A stretch of DNA of 64,000 nucleotides from Candidatus Schneideria nysicola (GCF_019923565.1 NZ_CP074435.1:219089-283088); one strand, 5' to 3'. Counted from the first letter of the stretch, positions 22,037 through 35,137 are shown. Notes: generated by a model from the sequence alone, not told the origin. A program made the numbers and translations.

Positions 22037-22909
22037 TTAAAATACACTTGATCCTGATATAATTTCTGTAAGTTCTTGGGTAATATTAGATTGTCTCATT
22101 CTATTATAAGTTAGTTGCAATTCTTTAATCATTTCTCCCCCATTATCAGAAGCCGATCTCATGGTTATCATACGTGCGGCTTGTTCACTAACCATATTTT
22201 CAATCACACTGTTATACACTTGTGATTCTATATAACGTTGTAATAACATATCCACGATAGATTTAGAATCTGGCTCATATAAATAATCGCCAAATTTATT
22301 ACTTTTATTAACATTCTTATTATTAATCGCTATTGGAAGAAGTTGTCTCAATTGAGGAGATTGTGACATTGTATTAATAAATTTATTATTAGCGATATAT
22401 AATCGATTGATATTGTTTTTATCGTATTCTTTTAACATAACATTCACTATTCCAATAATATCTTCCAATTGAGGTTTATCGCCAATACCAGTTATCTGAG
22501 CTATAATTTTAACGCCAATCCCACTAAAAAATAATACTGATTTATAACCTATTAGTGCAAAATGAACGTCCATATTATTTTTTTCCCATATTTTAATATT
22601 AGTTAAAATATGTCGAAATAAATTCGTATTTAAGCTACCTACTAAACCCCTATCGGAAGAGATTACTATGCATCCAACACGCATAATTGATTCTCTATCC
22701 AATAAATATGGATGTTTATATTCTAAGCGTGCACATAAAAGGTGGGAGACAATTTTATGTATCATTTGTGCATAAGGGGAATGAGCTAACATATTTAATT
22801 TATTTTTTCGCATTTTAGCAATAGCAAGCATCTCCATTGCTTTAGTAATTTTTTGAGTATTCTGAATACTATTAATTTTAGTGCGAATATCTCGAGTACA
22901 AGTCATCAT
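22037..22909 (-). CDS. atpG: ATP synthase gamma subunit
   Basis: Rotor shaft of F1. 290 residues (E. coli 287). The N-terminal helix (RDIRTKINSIQNTQKITKAMEMLA) and C-terminal helix (ASDNGGEMIKELQLTYNRMRQSNITQELTEIISG) that form the coiled coil are conserved. The middle globular part is more divergent, with several Lys/Asn-rich stretches reflecting AT-biased codon use. It lies 9 nt after atpA. Confidence 0.96.
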   Translation of the reverse strand: MMTCTRDIRTKINSIQNTQKITKAMEMLAIAKMRKNKLNMLAHSPYAQMIHKIVSHLLCARLEYKHPYLLDRESIMRVGCIVISSDRGLVGSLNTNLFRHILTNIKIWEKNNMDVHFALIGYKSVLFFSGIGVKIIAQITGIGDKPQLEDIIGIVNVMLKEYDKNNINRLYIANNKFINTMSQSPQLRQLLPIAINNKNVNKSNKFGDYLYEPDSKSIVDMLLQRYIESQVYNSVIENMVSEQAARMITMRSASDNGGEMIKELQLTYNRMRQSNITQELTEIISGSSVF

Positions 22910-22918
22910 TTTTTATAT

Positions 22919-24481
22919 TTATTCTATTTTAATATAACAGTTAAAATCTATTTCTTTTATGGTATTCAGAATATTTGTAAAATATTGTTCTACCTGTTCA
23001 TTATAAATACCAGTCATATTTATATGTTCTAAAAAATCATTTTTATTTTTATTCATATAAGATAGAACGGCATGTTCAAATTTTCCAATTTGTTCAGGTT
23101 TTAAATCTTCAACATAACCTTTTTCTACGGCAAAAAATAATATTGCTTGACATACTAAGGCTATGGGCGCATGTTGTTTTTGTTTTAATAGTTCAGTAAC
23201 TTTTTTTCCATGCTCCAATTGTTTTCTCGTATCTTCATCTAAATCTGAAGCAAATTGAGAAAATGCAAATAATTCACGATACTGAGCTAAGGCTGTACGA
23301 ATACCACTAGATAACTTTCGCATAATAGTTGTTTGTGCCGCTCCACCAACTCGTGAAACCGAAATTCCAGGATTGATAGCAGGACGTATTCCTATATTAA
23401 ATAAATTTGATTCTAGAAATATTTGTCCATCTGTAATGGAAATTACATTAGTTGGAATAAAGGCGGATACATCACCTGCTTGAGTTTCTATAATAGGTAA
23501 GGCAGTTAACGATCCAGTTTTCCCTATTTTTTTACCTTTAGTAAATTTTTCTACATATTCAGCGCTAACACAAGATGCTCTTTCTAAAAGGCGAGAATGT
23601 AAATAAAAAATATCACCAGGATATGCTTCACGTCCAGGAGGTCGACGAAGTAAAAGAGAAATTTGTCGATATGCAACAGCTTGTTTAGATAAGTCATCAT
23701 AAATAATAAGTACATCTTCACCTCTATCCCGAAAATACTCTCCCATAGTACAACCAGCATAAGGAACTAAATATTGTAAGGTAGCAGATTCAGATGCAGT
23801 AGCTGCAACTATAATCGTATTCTTTAATGCATCATTTTCTTTCAATTTTCTTACGACATTAGCAACAGTTGACGCTTTTTGTCCAATTGCAACGTAAATA
23901 CATTTTACGCCACTTTCTCTTTGATTGATAATCGTATCTATTGCTAAGGTAGTCTTACCAGTTTGTCTATCACCTATAATTAACTCACGTTGACCTCTAC
24001 CTATAGGAATCATTGCATCAATAGCCTTATAACCGGTCTGTATTGGTTCAGAAATAGATTGTCTTTCTATAACACTAGGAGCGATTACTTCAATCGCAGA
24101 AAAATTTTCATAATCTAAGGGACCTTTCCCATCGATTGGTTCTCCCAAGGCATTAATAACACGACCTAGTAACCCGCGTCCTACTGGGACTTCTAGTACA
24201 CGCCCTGTACTTTTCACTTTCATTCCTTCACTTAAATCTATGTAAGGTCCCAGAACGATTGCCCCAACAATCTCATTTTCGAGATTCAAAGCCATTCCAA
24301 AAGTCCCATTGGGTAATACAATCATTTCACCTTGCATAACGTCAGATAAACCATGAATTCTAATAATGCCATCTCCAACAGAGATAATAATACCTTCATT
24401 TCTTATTTCATCTGTTATATCAAATTGAGCTATACGTTTCTTAATCAATTCACTAATTTCAGTAAAGTTCAGCTGTTGCAT
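22919..24481 (-). CDS. atpA: ATP synthase alpha subunit
   Basis: Non-catalytic nucleotide-binding F1 subunit. 520 residues (E. coli 513). It starts [20 protein letters not shown]. The Walker A is GDRQTGKT (about 169-176), and the arginine-finger context is [13 protein letters not shown]. The C-terminus is somewhat longer and Asn/Lys-rich. It sits 6 nt after atpH. Confidence 0.97.
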   Translation of the reverse strand: MQQLNFTEISELIKKRIAQFDITDEIRNEGIIISVGDGIIRIHGLSDVMQGEMIVLPNGTFGMALNLENEIVGAIVLGPYIDLSEGMKVKSTGRVLEVPVGRGLLGRVINALGEPIDGKGPLDYENFSAIEVIAPSVIERQSISEPIQTGYKAIDAMIPIGRGQRELIIGDRQTGKTTLAIDTIINQRESGVKCIYVAIGQKASTVANVVRKLKENDALKNTIIVAATASESATLQYLVPYAGCTMGEYFRDRGEDVLIIYDDLSKQAVAYRQISLLLRRPPGREAYPGDIFYLHSRLLERASCVSAEYVEKFTKGKKIGKTGSLTALPIIETQAGDVSAFIPTNVISITDGQIFLESNLFNIGIRPAINPGISVSRVGGAAQTTIMRKLSSGIRTALAQYRELFAFSQFASDLDEDTRKQLEHGKKVTELLKQKQHAPIALVCQAILFFAVEKGYVEDLKPEQIGKFEHAVLSYMNKNKNDFLEHINMTGIYNEQVEQYFTNILNTIKEIDFNCYIKIE

Positions 24482-24487
24482 CTTCCC

Positions 24488-25036
24488 TCACTTTTTTAAT
24501 AGAGCTGCTGTCAGACGTTCCATACGATATCGTATACTACCATCTATAACAATATTTTCTCCTATTAAAAGTAATATTCCACCTAAAATTGACGTATCAA
24601 TTTTTATATTGAATTTTATCTTATATTTAGGAAAATATTTTGTCATTACATTAGCAATTTTTTTTATCTGATCCGTACTTAATCGTATTGTAGATATAAT
24701 ATCTATATTAATTATTAATTCTCTTATGGAACGTAGATAAATAAATCGTTCCAAAACATTTGGTAAGATTTGTAATCTTTTATTTTTAGCCATAATTCGA
24801 ATGAAATTTTGGCCAAAACAATCAAGTTTCTTATCACTTATTTCTATGAAAATAGAAGCAATATCATCGGAGGAAATAATAGGACTACATATCAATTTTT
24901 TTATCAATCTATTATGATGAATTAGTTGAGAAGCAAATTCCAACATGGATTGCCAATGTTCTATTTTATTCTCTAAAAGAGCAAAATCAAAAGATGCCTG
25001 AGCATATTGATGCGCTACAACCATATATTTCATCAT
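24488..25036 (-). CDS. atpH: ATP synthase delta subunit
   Basis: Peripheral-stalk subunit joining F1 to the b-subunit dimer. 182 residues (E. coli 177). The N-terminal helical bundle starts VAHQYAQASFDFALLE. The C-terminal signature ILGGILLLIGENIVIDGSIRYRMERL matches the family. Fast-evolving, as usual for this subunit. Start ATG 25036 (MMKYMVV), with nearby in-frame Met codons as alternatives. Confidence 0.94.
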   Translation of the reverse strand: MMKYMVVAHQYAQASFDFALLENKIEHWQSMLEFASQLIHHNRLIKKLICSPIISSDDIASIFIEISDKKLDCFGQNFIRIMAKNKRLQILPNVLERFIYLRSIRELIINIDIISTIRLSTDQIKKIANVMTKYFPKYKIKFNIKIDTSILGGILLLIGENIVIDGSIRYRMERLTAALLKK

Positions 25037-25059
25037 TTTTATCTTATTCTAGAAGCATT

Positions 25060-25530
25060 TTAAAGTCTATTTATAAATTGATTAATAATTTCACTATTAA
25101 TATTTTTATTAATAGAACTTTCAAGTAATTTTTCTACACTCATTAAGGTTAATTTAACCGTTTCTTTACGTAATTCCTCTTGAGCACGTTTTTTTTCTAA
25201 AAGAATCTCTTCCTGAGCTAATAACATTAATTTTTTGTATTCCTGTTTTGCTTTATTTTTGGATTCTTCCATTATTTGGATTTGATGTTGATGAGCTTTT
25301 TCTATAATATTTTTAGCTTCTAACTTTACTTGTTCTAAATAGGAAAGAGTTTCACTACGTTCTTTTTCTAATTGCTTTTTTTCTTGTTCAATAGCATTAA
25401 AATTTTCCAATATTTCCTTTTGACGATTCTCTATAATGTTGATTAAGGGAGGCCACACATATTTCATACAAAATAGAACAAAGAAGAAAAATGCTATGGC
25501 TTGTCCTAAAATTGTTGCATTTAAATGCAT
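25060..25530 (-). CDS. atpF: ATP synthase b subunit
   Basis: Membrane-anchored peripheral stalk. 156 residues, the E. coli length. One N-terminal transmembrane helix ([19 protein letters not shown], about 12-30) is followed by a long charged coiled coil (about 35-140) rich in Glu and Lys. The motif [18 protein letters not shown] matches the family. Confidence 0.95.
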   Translation of the reverse strand: MHLNATILGQAIAFFFFVLFCMKYVWPPLINIIENRQKEILENFNAIEQEKKQLEKERSETLSYLEQVKLEAKNIIEKAHQHQIQIMEESKNKAKQEYKKLMLLAQEEILLEKKRAQEELRKETVKLTLMSVEKLLESSINKNINSEIINQFINRL

Positions 25531-25565
25531 AGATAATACCTCGAATAGATTTCTCTTTTTTTTAT

Positions 25566-25814
<249 letters not shown>

Positions 25815-25849
25815 TCAGTATATAAGTAAGAAGTAGATTATTAATCTAA

Positions 25850-26701
<852 letters not shown>

Positions 26702-26798
26702 TCACAATATAATATTAATAATCTTTCTCTAAGAAAGCAAAATTTAAAAGAGATATTTTCTTATTTCCAACATAAAATAAACAGGATAAATTCTTCTA

Positions 26799-28679
26799 TT
26801 ATGATAATAAATTATATTTTTTTACCCAAATTAGTAATATAGAAATAGCAGCGGGTGTTATACCTGGAATACGTGATGCTTGACCAATGGAGGTAGGTTT
26901 ACATGCATTTAATTTACTCACAACTTCATTAGAAAGTCCAGGAATCATACTGAAATCAATAGTATTTGGTAATCTTGTTTCTTCATTACGTTTATGAGAA
27001 AGAATTTCTTTTTGTTGATTCTTAATATAACCTTCATATTTGATTTGAATTTCAATCTCTTCTGTTACTTGACTCTCTTCTAATAGAGGAGAGAATTGAA
27101 CTATATTTTTTAGTAACCTATAGTTCATTTCAGGTCTACGCAGTAATTCTTCTCCATTATATTCACGGATTAAAGGTGTTTTCATCAAATTATTAAGTAT
27201 ATTAATATTACTATCACTTGGTTTAATTTTGATGTTCCGTATTCTTTGACGTTCTTTTTCTATTAAAGAAATTTTATTACAAAAATGACACCAACGTTCT
27301 TCATCTATTAATCCTAAATTTTTAGCTATTTCTGTTAAACGAATATCCGCATTATCTTCACGAAGCATTAGTCTATATTCGGCACGTGAAGTAAAAATAC
27401 GATATGGTTCTTTTGTCCCTAATGTACATAAATCATCTATCATTACTCCTAAGTAAGCTTGATCACGTCGAGGTATCCAATAATCCTTATCCTTAGCTAA
27501 TTGTGCCGCATTCAATCCAGCAAGCATCCCTTGTGCCGCAGCTTCTTCATATCCAGTCGTCCCATTAATTTGACCAGCGAAAAATAAACCTTTTACTAAT
27601 TTACTTTCTAATGTGAGATACAAATCTCGAGGATCTAAACAATCATATTCTACAGCATAACCTGGTTGAATAATATGAGCATTTTCTAATGCTTTTATTG
27701 AACGAATCATTCTAATCTGTATTTCAAATGGTAAACTAGTAGAAATACCATTTGGATAAATATTATTACTATTTAATCCTTCCGGTTCTAAAAAAACTTG
27801 ATGAGAATCTCTATTTGGAAATTTAATCACTTTATCTTCTATAGAAGGACAATAACGAGGTCCTGTTCCTATAATCTTTCCCGAATACATTGGACTATAT
27901 TTTAAATTATCTCTAATAATTGTATGGGTTTGTATATTGGTATGAGTAATATAACAAGGGATTTGACGAGGATGTTGATCTATTGATCCCATAAAGGAAA
28001 ATACTGGCAGTGGATTATCACTATATTGTTTTTCTAGTTTACTTAAATCAATACTACGTGCATCAATACGAGGGGGAGTCCCCGTTTTAAATCTTTTTAT
28101 TCGAAAAGGAATATCATGAAATTGATGGAATAATATAGTAGTTGGTAACTCTCCAATTCTACCTCCATTAGAACTATTGGATCCAATATAAATTTTCCCA
28201 TTTAAAAAAGTTCCAACCGTAATAATTATAGAAGATGCATAGAATATTAATCCATTGGTTGTCATGATTCCTATAATGGAATTATTTTTTATAAGTAATT
28301 TACTTACTATTTGCTGTATAATTTGTAAATTATTTTGATTTTTTAGTGCAGTATATATTGCCTTTTTATAAAGCATTCTATCCGCTTGAGCTCGTGTAGA
28401 TCTAACCGCTGCTCCTTTTTTCATATTTAATTTTCTAAATTGAATGCCTGATATATCAATAGCTTTTGCCATAATACCACCCATAGCATCAATTTCTTTA
28501 ACTAAATGCCCTTTTCCTATTCCTCCTATTGATGGATTACAAGATAAATTTCCTATAGTTTGTATAGATTGTGTTAAAATTAAAGTCTTACAACCTAATC
28601 TTGCTGCAGCCATTCCAGCTTCTGTTCCAGCATGACCTCCACCAATAACTAGTACTTCGAAATGATTCGAACGTTTCAT
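26799..28679 (-). CDS. mnmG: tRNA uridine-5-carboxymethylaminomethyl modification enzyme MnmG (GidA)
   Basis: FAD protein that, with MnmE, modifies U34 of tRNAs reading NNA/NNG codons. 626 residues (E. coli 629). The dinucleotide-binding motif [10 protein letters not shown] is at about 12-21, with [11 protein letters not shown] and RCDPRDLY-like segments and the C-terminal helical MnmE/tRNA-binding domain ([19 protein letters not shown]). In many enterobacteria and reduced symbionts mnmG marks the origin side of the atp operon. Here glyA and lolA lie beyond it. Confidence 0.97.
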   Translation of the reverse strand: MKRSNHFEVLVIGGGHAGTEAGMAAARLGCKTLILTQSIQTIGNLSCNPSIGGIGKGHLVKEIDAMGGIMAKAIDISGIQFRKLNMKKGAAVRSTRAQADRMLYKKAIYTALKNQNNLQIIQQIVSKLLIKNNSIIGIMTTNGLIFYASSIIITVGTFLNGKIYIGSNSSNGGRIGELPTTILFHQFHDIPFRIKRFKTGTPPRIDARSIDLSKLEKQYSDNPLPVFSFMGSIDQHPRQIPCYITHTNIQTHTIIRDNLKYSPMYSGKIIGTGPRYCPSIEDKVIKFPNRDSHQVFLEPEGLNSNNIYPNGISTSLPFEIQIRMIRSIKALENAHIIQPGYAVEYDCLDPRDLYLTLESKLVKGLFFAGQINGTTGYEEAAAQGMLAGLNAAQLAKDKDYWIPRRDQAYLGVMIDDLCTLGTKEPYRIFTSRAEYRLMLREDNADIRLTEIAKNLGLIDEERWCHFCNKISLIEKERQRIRNIKIKPSDSNINILNNLMKTPLIREYNGEELLRRPEMNYRLLKNIVQFSPLLEESQVTEEIEIQIKYEGYIKNQQKEILSHKRNEETRLPNTIDFSMIPGLSNEVVSKLNACKPTSIGQASRIPGITPAAISILLIWVKKYNLLS

Positions 28680-28732
28680 ATATTAATTTTATCAATATTA
28701 TAAATTAAATGATATATACTAATTTACTTCAT

Positions 28733-29989
28733 TTATTTTTTATAAACTGGATATTTATTACAGAGATATAATACCTTCTTTTTTATAAATTGAAGATGAT
28801 CTTTATCATGAATATTTTTTATGATATCACATATCCAATTAGCAATTTTATTAACCTCACATTCTTTAAATCCTCTACGCGTTACTGAAGGGGTCCCAAT
28901 ACGTATCCCAGAAGTAAGAAATGGACTTCTCTTATCATTTGGCACACTATTCTTATTAACAATAATATTAGCTTGATTTAAAATATCACTAATCATTTTT
29001 CCAGTAAACGTATCATTTGTAAAATCTAATAAGAATAAATGATTCTCAGTATGTCCGGATACTACTTTATAATTACGAGAAAGAAATACTTTCACCATTT
29101 CTTTTGCATTTTTAATAACTTGCTTTTGATATAATATAAATTTTGGTTCCATTGCTTCCTTAAAAGCAATAGCTTTTCCTGCAATTACATGTATGAGAGG
29201 TCCTCCTTGTAATCCAGGAAAAATCGCACGGTTTAGTTTATCATAAAAATTTTTTTCTCCTATCGAGGATAAAATCATTCCACCTCTCGGACCAGCAAGA
29301 GTCTTATGGGTAGTAGTAGTTACTACATGTGCATAAGGGATTGGATTAGGATAGAGACCTGTAGCTACTAGACCGGCAATATGTGACATATCGACCAGAA
29401 AGTATGCATTAATATAATCAGCTATTTTTCTAATTTTCTTCCAATTTACTATGCCTGAATAGGCTGAAAATCCACCAATTATCATTTTAGGTTTATACAT
29501 TTTGGCTAATCGATATATCTCATCATAATTAATGTATCCTTTTTCATTTAAACCATAAGATATTACATTATATAATTTACCAGAAAAATTCACTTTTGCA
29601 CCATGAGTTAAATGTCCTCCTTGATCTAATTTCATCCCTAATATCATATCTCCTGGTTGTAATAATGCACTATATACAGCTAAATTCGCTTGTGAACCTG
29701 AATGTGGTTGAACATTGGCATAATCTGCTTTAAATAATATTTTAGCACGATCAATAGCAATTTTCTCTACTAAGTCAACGTATTCACATCCTCCATAATA
29801 ACGATTTTCCGGATAACCTTCAGCATATTTATTCGTTAAGTGAGAGCCTTGAGCCTGCATAATAGCAGGACTAACGTAATTTTCTGATGCAATTAATTCA
29901 ATATGTTCTTCCTGTCTTTGTATTTCTTTTTGTATTGCATCCCATATTTCAGTATCATAATCTTTCATTGTGTTGTTCAATATAAACAT
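28733..29989 (-). CDS. glyA: serine hydroxymethyltransferase
   Basis: PLP enzyme interconverting serine and glycine and charging tetrahydrofolate with C1 units. 418 residues (E. coli 417). Visible are the N-terminal [25 protein letters not shown], the PLP-lysine segment [14 protein letters not shown], and the C-terminal [18 protein letters not shown]. It works with folD at 38437. Start ATG 29989 ([14 protein letters not shown]). The second Met (codon 8) is an alternative. Confidence 0.97.
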   Translation of the reverse strand: MFILNNTMKDYDTEIWDAIQKEIQRQEEHIELIASENYVSPAIMQAQGSHLTNKYAEGYPENRYYGGCEYVDLVEKIAIDRAKILFKADYANVQPHSGSQANLAVYSALLQPGDMILGMKLDQGGHLTHGAKVNFSGKLYNVISYGLNEKGYINYDEIYRLAKMYKPKMIIGGFSAYSGIVNWKKIRKIADYINAYFLVDMSHIAGLVATGLYPNPIPYAHVVTTTTHKTLAGPRGGMILSSIGEKNFYDKLNRAIFPGLQGGPLIHVIAGKAIAFKEAMEPKFILYQKQVIKNAKEMVKVFLSRNYKVVSGHTENHLFLLDFTNDTFTGKMISDILNQANIIVNKNSVPNDKRSPFLTSGIRIGTPSVTRRGFKECEVNKIANWICDIIKNIHDKDHLQFIKKKVLYLCNKYPVYKK

Positions 29990-30059
29990 AAAATTCTTCC
30001 TTGTTAGTTCAGAATGAGCTTAAAGTATCTATATATACTGAATTTTATGTATGTTGTGA

Positions 30060-30701
30060 TTAAATATTAATAGAGAAATTTTCTACCGTTACATCTTTAG
30101 GTAATTTAAATTTGAATATAGACGAATCTTCTTTTTTTAAAAATTTTTGATTTTTTAACTCATAAACACTCTGAGTCCCATTTTTTTCCCAAAGATTAAA
30201 ATATTGAATTATTCCGCTTTTATCTATATGAATAGATATCATTTTTAAATGACTCTCTTTATTTTTTGGAATAAAAATAAAAATATCGTCATTTTTATTC
30301 ATTTGATACGATTTATTATAAATAGGTTTAAAGTAGAAATCCGTTAATATTACTATATTTTTTAATTCTTTTTTCTGTAAGGAAAAAATCATAACTTGTT
30401 TTAATATAGGATAATAATTCCAAAGATTTTTTCCATCTGAAATGAAAAAACTTTCTGGATTAATAGTATGAATATGACATAAATTAGGATATTTTAACCA
30501 AAGCTCTCCTTTTGCTTCTTGTATAATATTATCTTCAATATCTAATATTTTTTGTTCAAATATAGCATAAAAGACATCATTCTTATTTAAACGTTTTTTA
30601 AAACTATCATAATGTTCTGTAGCTAGAACTTGAGTAATAATTAGAGAAATAATGATAATAGTAATTACTAAATATTTTTTCATTAGATTGTATATATTCA
30701 T
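30060..30701 (-). CDS. lolA: outer-membrane lipoprotein carrier protein LolA
   Basis: Periplasmic chaperone that carries lipoproteins from LolCDE to the outer membrane. About 213 residues from ATG 30701, or 207 from the internal ATG at 30683 (MKKYLVITIIIISLIITQVLA), which forms a clean Sec signal peptide with cleavage after VLA. Mature features: FEQKILDIEDNIIQEAKGELWLKYPNLCHIHT and DGKNLWNYYP, as in LolA. Its presence implies a retained outer membrane with lipoproteins, such as DolP at 61756. Last minus-strand gene before the strand switch. Confidence 0.9.
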   Translation of the reverse strand: MNIYNLMKKYLVITIIIISLIITQVLATEHYDSFKKRLNKNDVFYAIFEQKILDIEDNIIQEAKGELWLKYPNLCHIHTINPESFFISDGKNLWNYYPILKQVMIFSLQKKELKNIVILTDFYFKPIYNKSYQMNKNDDIFIFIPKNKESHLKMISIHIDKSGIIQYFNLWEKNGTQSVYELKNQKFLKKEDSSIFKFKLPKDVTVENFSINI

Positions 30702-30970
30702 ATATAATTAAAAATTATTTACATATATAGATAAAAAATCTAGATCAAATAAATATGATAAAATATCTCCTTCACTATATAAAAATAATAGTTAGTTGAT
30801 CCAGTTATAATTAATATAATTAAGATAAAATAAAAAATTTATATAATTGAAATATTTTTATATGCTACAATCCTAATATTAAATAATAATTATATATACT
30901 TCTCTATGAATAATTTATTTATATTTTGGATAATGAAAAAATAAATATATCAAATAAAAAGTATATAACA
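30702..30970. other. divergent intergenic region lolA/trxB; strand-switch point
   Basis: 269 very AT-rich nt between divergent genes. No reading frame, no perfect DnaA box; the nearest match is TTATTTACA, one mismatch from TTATNCACA. Two GATC sites are present. Promoters for both genes must lie here but AT content makes any hexamer match unreliable. It is the point where the coding strand changes from uniformly minus (9917-30701) to uniformly plus (30971-38199). Confidence 0.4.
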
Positions 30971-31930
30971 ATGACAAAATTAATGATAAAAAAAAATGAT
31001 GATTTAATTATATTAGGATCGGGTCCTGCAGGTTATACTGCTACTCTTTATGCTGCAAGAGCTAATCTTAATCCAATATTAATTACTGGTAAAAATTTAG
31101 GTGGCCAACTTATGTCTACAGATATAATAGAAAATTGGCCTGGAGTAGTCGAATCATTAACAGGACCTTCTCTTATGGAGAAGATGCATGCTCATATTAA
31201 GAAGTTCCAAATTCCAATTATTTCTGATCATATTAGCAAAGTCAATTTAGATAACAAACCATTTCATTTAACTGGATATAATACAGAATATTTCTGTAAT
31301 GCATTAATTATTGCTACGGGAGCATCACCTCGTTGTCTTGATATTCCTTCAGAAAAAAAATTTAAAGGAAAAGGAATTTCTTTTTGTGCTACTTGTGATG
31401 GTTTTTTTTATCGTAATAAAATTATAGCTGTAGTAGGAGGAGGAAATACTGCAATAGAAGAGACACTCTATCTATCTAATATAGCTAAAAAGATACATTT
31501 AATTCATAGACGTCATATTTTTCGAGCTGAAAAGATATTAGTAGACAGATTAATGAAAAAAGTAAAATCTAATAATATTATTTTACATATGAATTCTATA
31601 GTAGAAGAAATTATAGGAAATGATAATGGTATTACTAAAATTCGATTAAAAGAAAAGGATATTACTACTAAAATTATATCAGTTTCTGGATTATTTATTG
31701 CTATAGGTTATATACCTAATACAGAAATTTTTGCAAAAAAACTTCATCTAGAAAATGGATATATTCAAATACATTCAGGATTAGATCAAAGTAAAACAGC
31801 TACTTCTATAAAAGGAGTTTTCGCTGCTGGGGATGTTATGGATAATAGATATCGTCAAGCAATTACCGCTGCTGCTTCAGGATGTATGGCTGCATTAGAT
31901 GCAGAACGTTATTTAGAATCTATCAAATAA
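30971..31930 (+). CDS. trxB: thioredoxin reductase
   Basis: FAD/NADPH enzyme that reduces thioredoxin, the electron source for ribonucleotide reductase (nrdAB at 45750). About 319 residues from ATG 30971. An in-frame TTG at 30926 would add a Lys/Asn-rich leader without homology. Motifs: FAD-binding [18 protein letters not shown], redox-active CATC in [16 protein letters not shown]-binding [17 protein letters not shown] with the HRR motif, and C-terminal [23 protein letters not shown]. Complete. Confidence 0.96.
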   Translation: MTKLMIKKNDDLIILGSGPAGYTATLYAARANLNPILITGKNLGGQLMSTDIIENWPGVVESLTGPSLMEKMHAHIKKFQIPIISDHISKVNLDNKPFHLTGYNTEYFCNALIIATGASPRCLDIPSEKKFKGKGISFCATCDGFFYRNKIIAVVGGGNTAIEETLYLSNIAKKIHLIHRRHIFRAEKILVDRLMKKVKSNNIILHMNSIVEEIIGNDNGITKIRLKEKDITTKIISVSGLFIAIGYIPNTEIFAKKLHLENGYIQIHSGLDQSKTATSIKGVFAAGDVMDNRYRQAITAAASGCMAALDAERYLESIK

Positions 31931-32100
31931 AATCAAATGAGAATTGAATTCCTCATGCATCATTAAATAAAATATTCTTTTTCTATATTTTAAATATTAT
32001 TTATTATGTGAATGATAAAACGAACTAGATTGATTATCTAATTTGAATAAAAATACTTAGTCTGAATGTTCGAATTATCAAGGAAGGAGATAAAGGGCAT

Positions 32101-33576
32101 ATGTTACCAACAGTGCAAGCCTGTAATCTAATTATTTTTGGTACAAAAGGCGATTTAGCAAGAAGAAAGTTACTTCCCGCATTATATCGTCTTGAAAAAT
32201 TAGGTTCAATACATCCAGCAACTCGTATTATTGGTGTTGGACGTGCAATATGGAATCGATCTTTTTACTGTAATATCGTACGTGAAGCATTAGAAAACTT
32301 TTTAGGAGAAATGATCGAAGAAAGTATTTGGAAAACATTTAGTACAAGATTATATTTTTATAATCTTGATGTAAACGAAATAGAAAACTTTCATAATTTA
32401 TCTAAAAAAATAGATAAAAAAAATAGTATTACTATTAGTTATTTTGCTATGCCACCCAATACATTTGGTACTATTTGTAAAGGGTTAGGATATGCTGGAC
32501 TCCATAAGGAACCTAACCGTATTGTTATAGAAAAACCTCTTGGTACAGATTTAATAACCTCAAAATTAATAAATAATAAAATAGCCGATTTTTTCAATGA
32601 AAAACAAATTTATAGAGTAGATCATTATTTAGGAAAAGAATCAGTAATTAATCTATTAACACTACGTTTTGCTAATTCATTATTTTCAGTAAATTGGGAT
32701 CATCGAACTATTGATCATATACAAATTACTGTAGCGGAAGAAATAGGTATAGAAGGAAGATGGGGCTATTTTGATAAAGTAGGTCAGATGCGTGATATGG
32801 TTCAAAGTCATTTACTACAAATTTTAAGTATAATTGCTATGGCTCCTCCTTTGGACTTAAGAGCCGATAATATTCGGGATGAAAAAGTTAAAATTTTACG
32901 TGCACTAAGGCCAATTAATGAAAAAAATATTTTGACAAATACAATACGTGGTCAATATACAGCTGGTTTGATTCATACCGAAAAAGTTCCTGGTTATTTA
33001 GAAGAAAAAGGAGCAAATAAAGATAGCTGTACAGAAACTTTTGTATCACTTAAAGTGAATATTGACAATTGGATTTGGTCAGGAGTCCCTTTTTATTTGA
33101 GAACAGGAAAACGTTTACCTCTCAAATGTTCAGAAATAGTCATTTTTTTTAAAAATCCGCCCATCAATTTTTTTGATAATTTTTGTAAGAAATTACCTCC
33201 TAATAAAATTACTATTCGTTTACAACCCGATGAAGGTATTAGTATTAGTATTTTAGAAAAAAATGTTGAAATAGAAAATATGTCTTATTTCAAATTGAAA
33301 AAAATTCATTCAAATATTACTGATCATTCTAGAAATAATGATGCATATGAACGTTTATTATTAGAAGTAATGCGCGGTAATCAAGCACTTTTTGTTAGAA
33401 GAGATGAAGTAGAGGAAGCATGGAAATGGGTAGATTCTATTATGCAAGCATGGAAAGTCGTTCAATATATACCAGAACCCTATACCGCAGGAAGTTGGGG
33501 TCCTAATACTTCTCCAGAAATGATTAGAAGAGATGGTCGTTATTGGAATGAAATGGGACAATTGACAAGACAATGA
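32101..33576 (+). CDS. zwf: glucose-6-phosphate 1-dehydrogenase
   Basis: Oxidative pentose phosphate entry step producing NADPH. 491 residues, equal to E. coli. N-terminal nucleotide-binding GTKGDLARRKLLPALYRL (about 14-31), the substrate motif YRVDHYLGKESVINLL, and RTGKRLPLKCSEI are present. A strong Shine-Dalgarno AAGGAAGGAG precedes ATG 32101 by about 10 nt. The C-terminal YTAGSWGP motif is intact. Confidence 0.97.
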   Translation: MLPTVQACNLIIFGTKGDLARRKLLPALYRLEKLGSIHPATRIIGVGRAIWNRSFYCNIVREALENFLGEMIEESIWKTFSTRLYFYNLDVNEIENFHNLSKKIDKKNSITISYFAMPPNTFGTICKGLGYAGLHKEPNRIVIEKPLGTDLITSKLINNKIADFFNEKQIYRVDHYLGKESVINLLTLRFANSLFSVNWDHRTIDHIQITVAEEIGIEGRWGYFDKVGQMRDMVQSHLLQILSIIAMAPPLDLRADNIRDEKVKILRALRPINEKNILTNTIRGQYTAGLIHTEKVPGYLEEKGANKDSCTETFVSLKVNIDNWIWSGVPFYLRTGKRLPLKCSEIVIFFKNPPINFFDNFCKKLPPNKITIRLQPDEGISISILEKNVEIENMSYFKLKKIHSNITDHSRNNDAYERLLLEVMRGNQALFVRRDEVEEAWKWVDSIMQAWKVVQYIPEPYTAGSWGPNTSPEMIRRDGRYWNEMGQLTRQ

Positions 33577-33641
33577 ATGAAATTGTTGTTAAAAATATTC
33601 TTTTTAATTTTTCATAATTCTTTGCTCCTTGAAAGGAAGAT

Positions 33642-34460
33642 ATGTCTGATCCTTGGATAAGTACTATAGATTTAAAATGTAGAAGATCTGATAGAGATAA
33701 AAAAACTGTTTTATATTGTCGTAAACATACTGGACCATTAATGGTCCAACATCCTTTTTATCCTGAAGGAGAAAAGAAATCTTGCCATATTTACTTATTA
33801 TATCCGCCTGGAGGGATAGTTGGAGGTGATAAACTTTTTGTTAATCTCTATATGAATAAAAATACTAAAGTTTTACTTACTATGCCAAGTATCACTAAAT
33901 TTTATTTTAGTAAAAGTTCCAAATCCTCTTCTCTTACTCAATATTTTTTTCTTGAAGAAAAGGCAACATTAGAATTCTTACCTCCAGAAACTCTTTTATT
34001 TCCAGGAGCATATGCAGAAATAACAACTTATTTTTATATACAAAAAAATTCCAAAATTATTGCTTGGGACAATTTATCTTTCGGTCGTACCGTTCTAAAA
34101 GAACCCTTCTATAAAGGAAATTGCAATTATCAATTACAAATTTGGCAATCAGATATACTATTATTATATGAAAAATTATGTATTAGTAATGGTGATTTAT
34201 CAATTATTAATCATTATCCGCTACTATCAACATTAATAGCAACGCCCGCTAATGAGCAATTATTAAATATAGTACGAAAAATTATCTACAATAAAAGAAT
34301 AATCGCAGGTGCAACTTTATTAGATTCCTCTTTATTAGTAGTAAGGATCTTATGTAATAATGATGATTATTTACGTACTATATTATATAAACTATGGGAT
34401 GTATTACGTCCAGAAATTATCGGTGATATTTCTTTTCCACCACGTATTTGGTTTACTTAA
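33642..34460 (+). CDS. ureD: urease accessory protein UreD
   Basis: Scaffold of the UreDFG maturation complex that loads nickel into urease. 272 residues. Family motifs include [27 protein letters not shown] and [13 protein letters not shown]. The Shine-Dalgarno GAAAGGAAG precedes the ATG. First gene of the cluster ureD-A-B-C-F-G, the enterobacterial order except that ureE is missing. ureA starts 14 nt after its stop. Confidence 0.95.
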   Translation: MSDPWISTIDLKCRRSDRDKKTVLYCRKHTGPLMVQHPFYPEGEKKSCHIYLLYPPGGIVGGDKLFVNLYMNKNTKVLLTMPSITKFYFSKSSKSSSLTQYFFLEEKATLEFLPPETLLFPGAYAEITTYFYIQKNSKIIAWDNLSFGRTVLKEPFYKGNCNYQLQIWQSDILLLYEKLCISNGDLSIINHYPLLSTLIATPANEQLLNIVRKIIYNKRIIAGATLLDSSLLVVRILCNNDDYLRTILYKLWDVLRPEIIGDISFPPRIWFT

Positions 34461-34474
34461 AGAAGGAAATAATA

Positions 34475-34777
34475 ATGAATCTTACACCAAGAGAAAAAGA
34501 TAAGCTTATGTTATTTACTATCGCTCTTTTAGCCGAACGCCGTCTTGTTAGAGGAATAAAATTAAATTATCCAGAGTCTATTGCTCTTATTAGCTCCTTT
34601 ATTTTAGAAGGAGCCAGAGAGGGAAAATCTGTGACAGAATTAATGGAATCTAGTAGGCATCTTTTAAAAAAAGAACAAGTTATGAATGGTGTTGCAGAAA
34701 CACTGACCAAAATACAAGTAGAAGCAACGTTTTTAGATGGAACGAAATTAGTAACGGTATACAATCCGATTATATAG
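34475..34777 (+). CDS. ureA: urease gamma subunit
   Basis: Structural subunit, exactly 100 residues from ATG 34475, starting [20 protein letters not shown] and ending [15 protein letters not shown]. This start has Shine-Dalgarno AAGAAGGAA and equals the Klebsiella UreA length. An upstream in-frame extension into ureD has no support. Separate ureA and ureB are the enterobacterial arrangement, unlike the fused Helicobacter subunit. Confidence 0.97.
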   Translation: MNLTPREKDKLMLFTIALLAERRLVRGIKLNYPESIALISSFILEGAREGKSVTELMESSRHLLKKEQVMNGVAETLTKIQVEATFLDGTKLVTVYNPII

Positions 34778-34792
34778 TATATAGAAATTTTT

Positions 34793-35137
34793 ATGATTCC
34801 AGGTGAATTTCAATTATTACCCCAATTAATAGAAATCAATAAAGAAAGAGAAACATTACAATTACTTGTTGAAAATCATGGAGATAGACCCATACAAATT
34901 GGCTCACACTTTCATTTTTATGAAACGAATAGATATTTAAAATTTGATAGAAAAAAAACCATAGGATTTCGTCTTCATATTCCTGCAGGTACCACCATAC
35001 GTTTTGAGCCAGGACAATCACGTAAAGTTATATTAGTTCAATTTTCTGGAAAGAGAATAGTATGGGGATTCCGTTCAAAAATAATGGGATCACTCAATAA
35101 ATATCAGAAAAATAAAGAAGAAGCATTGCAAACATGA
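34793..35137 (+). CDS. ureB: urease beta subunit
   Basis: Structural subunit, 114 residues. It starts [21 protein letters not shown], followed by [19 protein letters not shown] and [25 protein letters not shown], standard UreB. Its TGA overlaps the ureC ATG by 4 nt (35134-35137), indicating translational coupling of the two subunits. Confidence 0.97.
   Translation: MIPGEFQLLPQLIEINKERETLQLLVENHGDRPIQIGSHFHFYETNRYLKFDRKKTIGFRLHIPAGTTIRFEPGQSRKVILVQFSGKRIVWGFRSKIMGSLNKYQKNKEEALQT

Noticed and set aside
30702-30970. Cluster of DnaA boxes
   Set aside because: Only one 8-of-9 match (TTATTTACA) was seen, which is expected by chance in AT-rich DNA.
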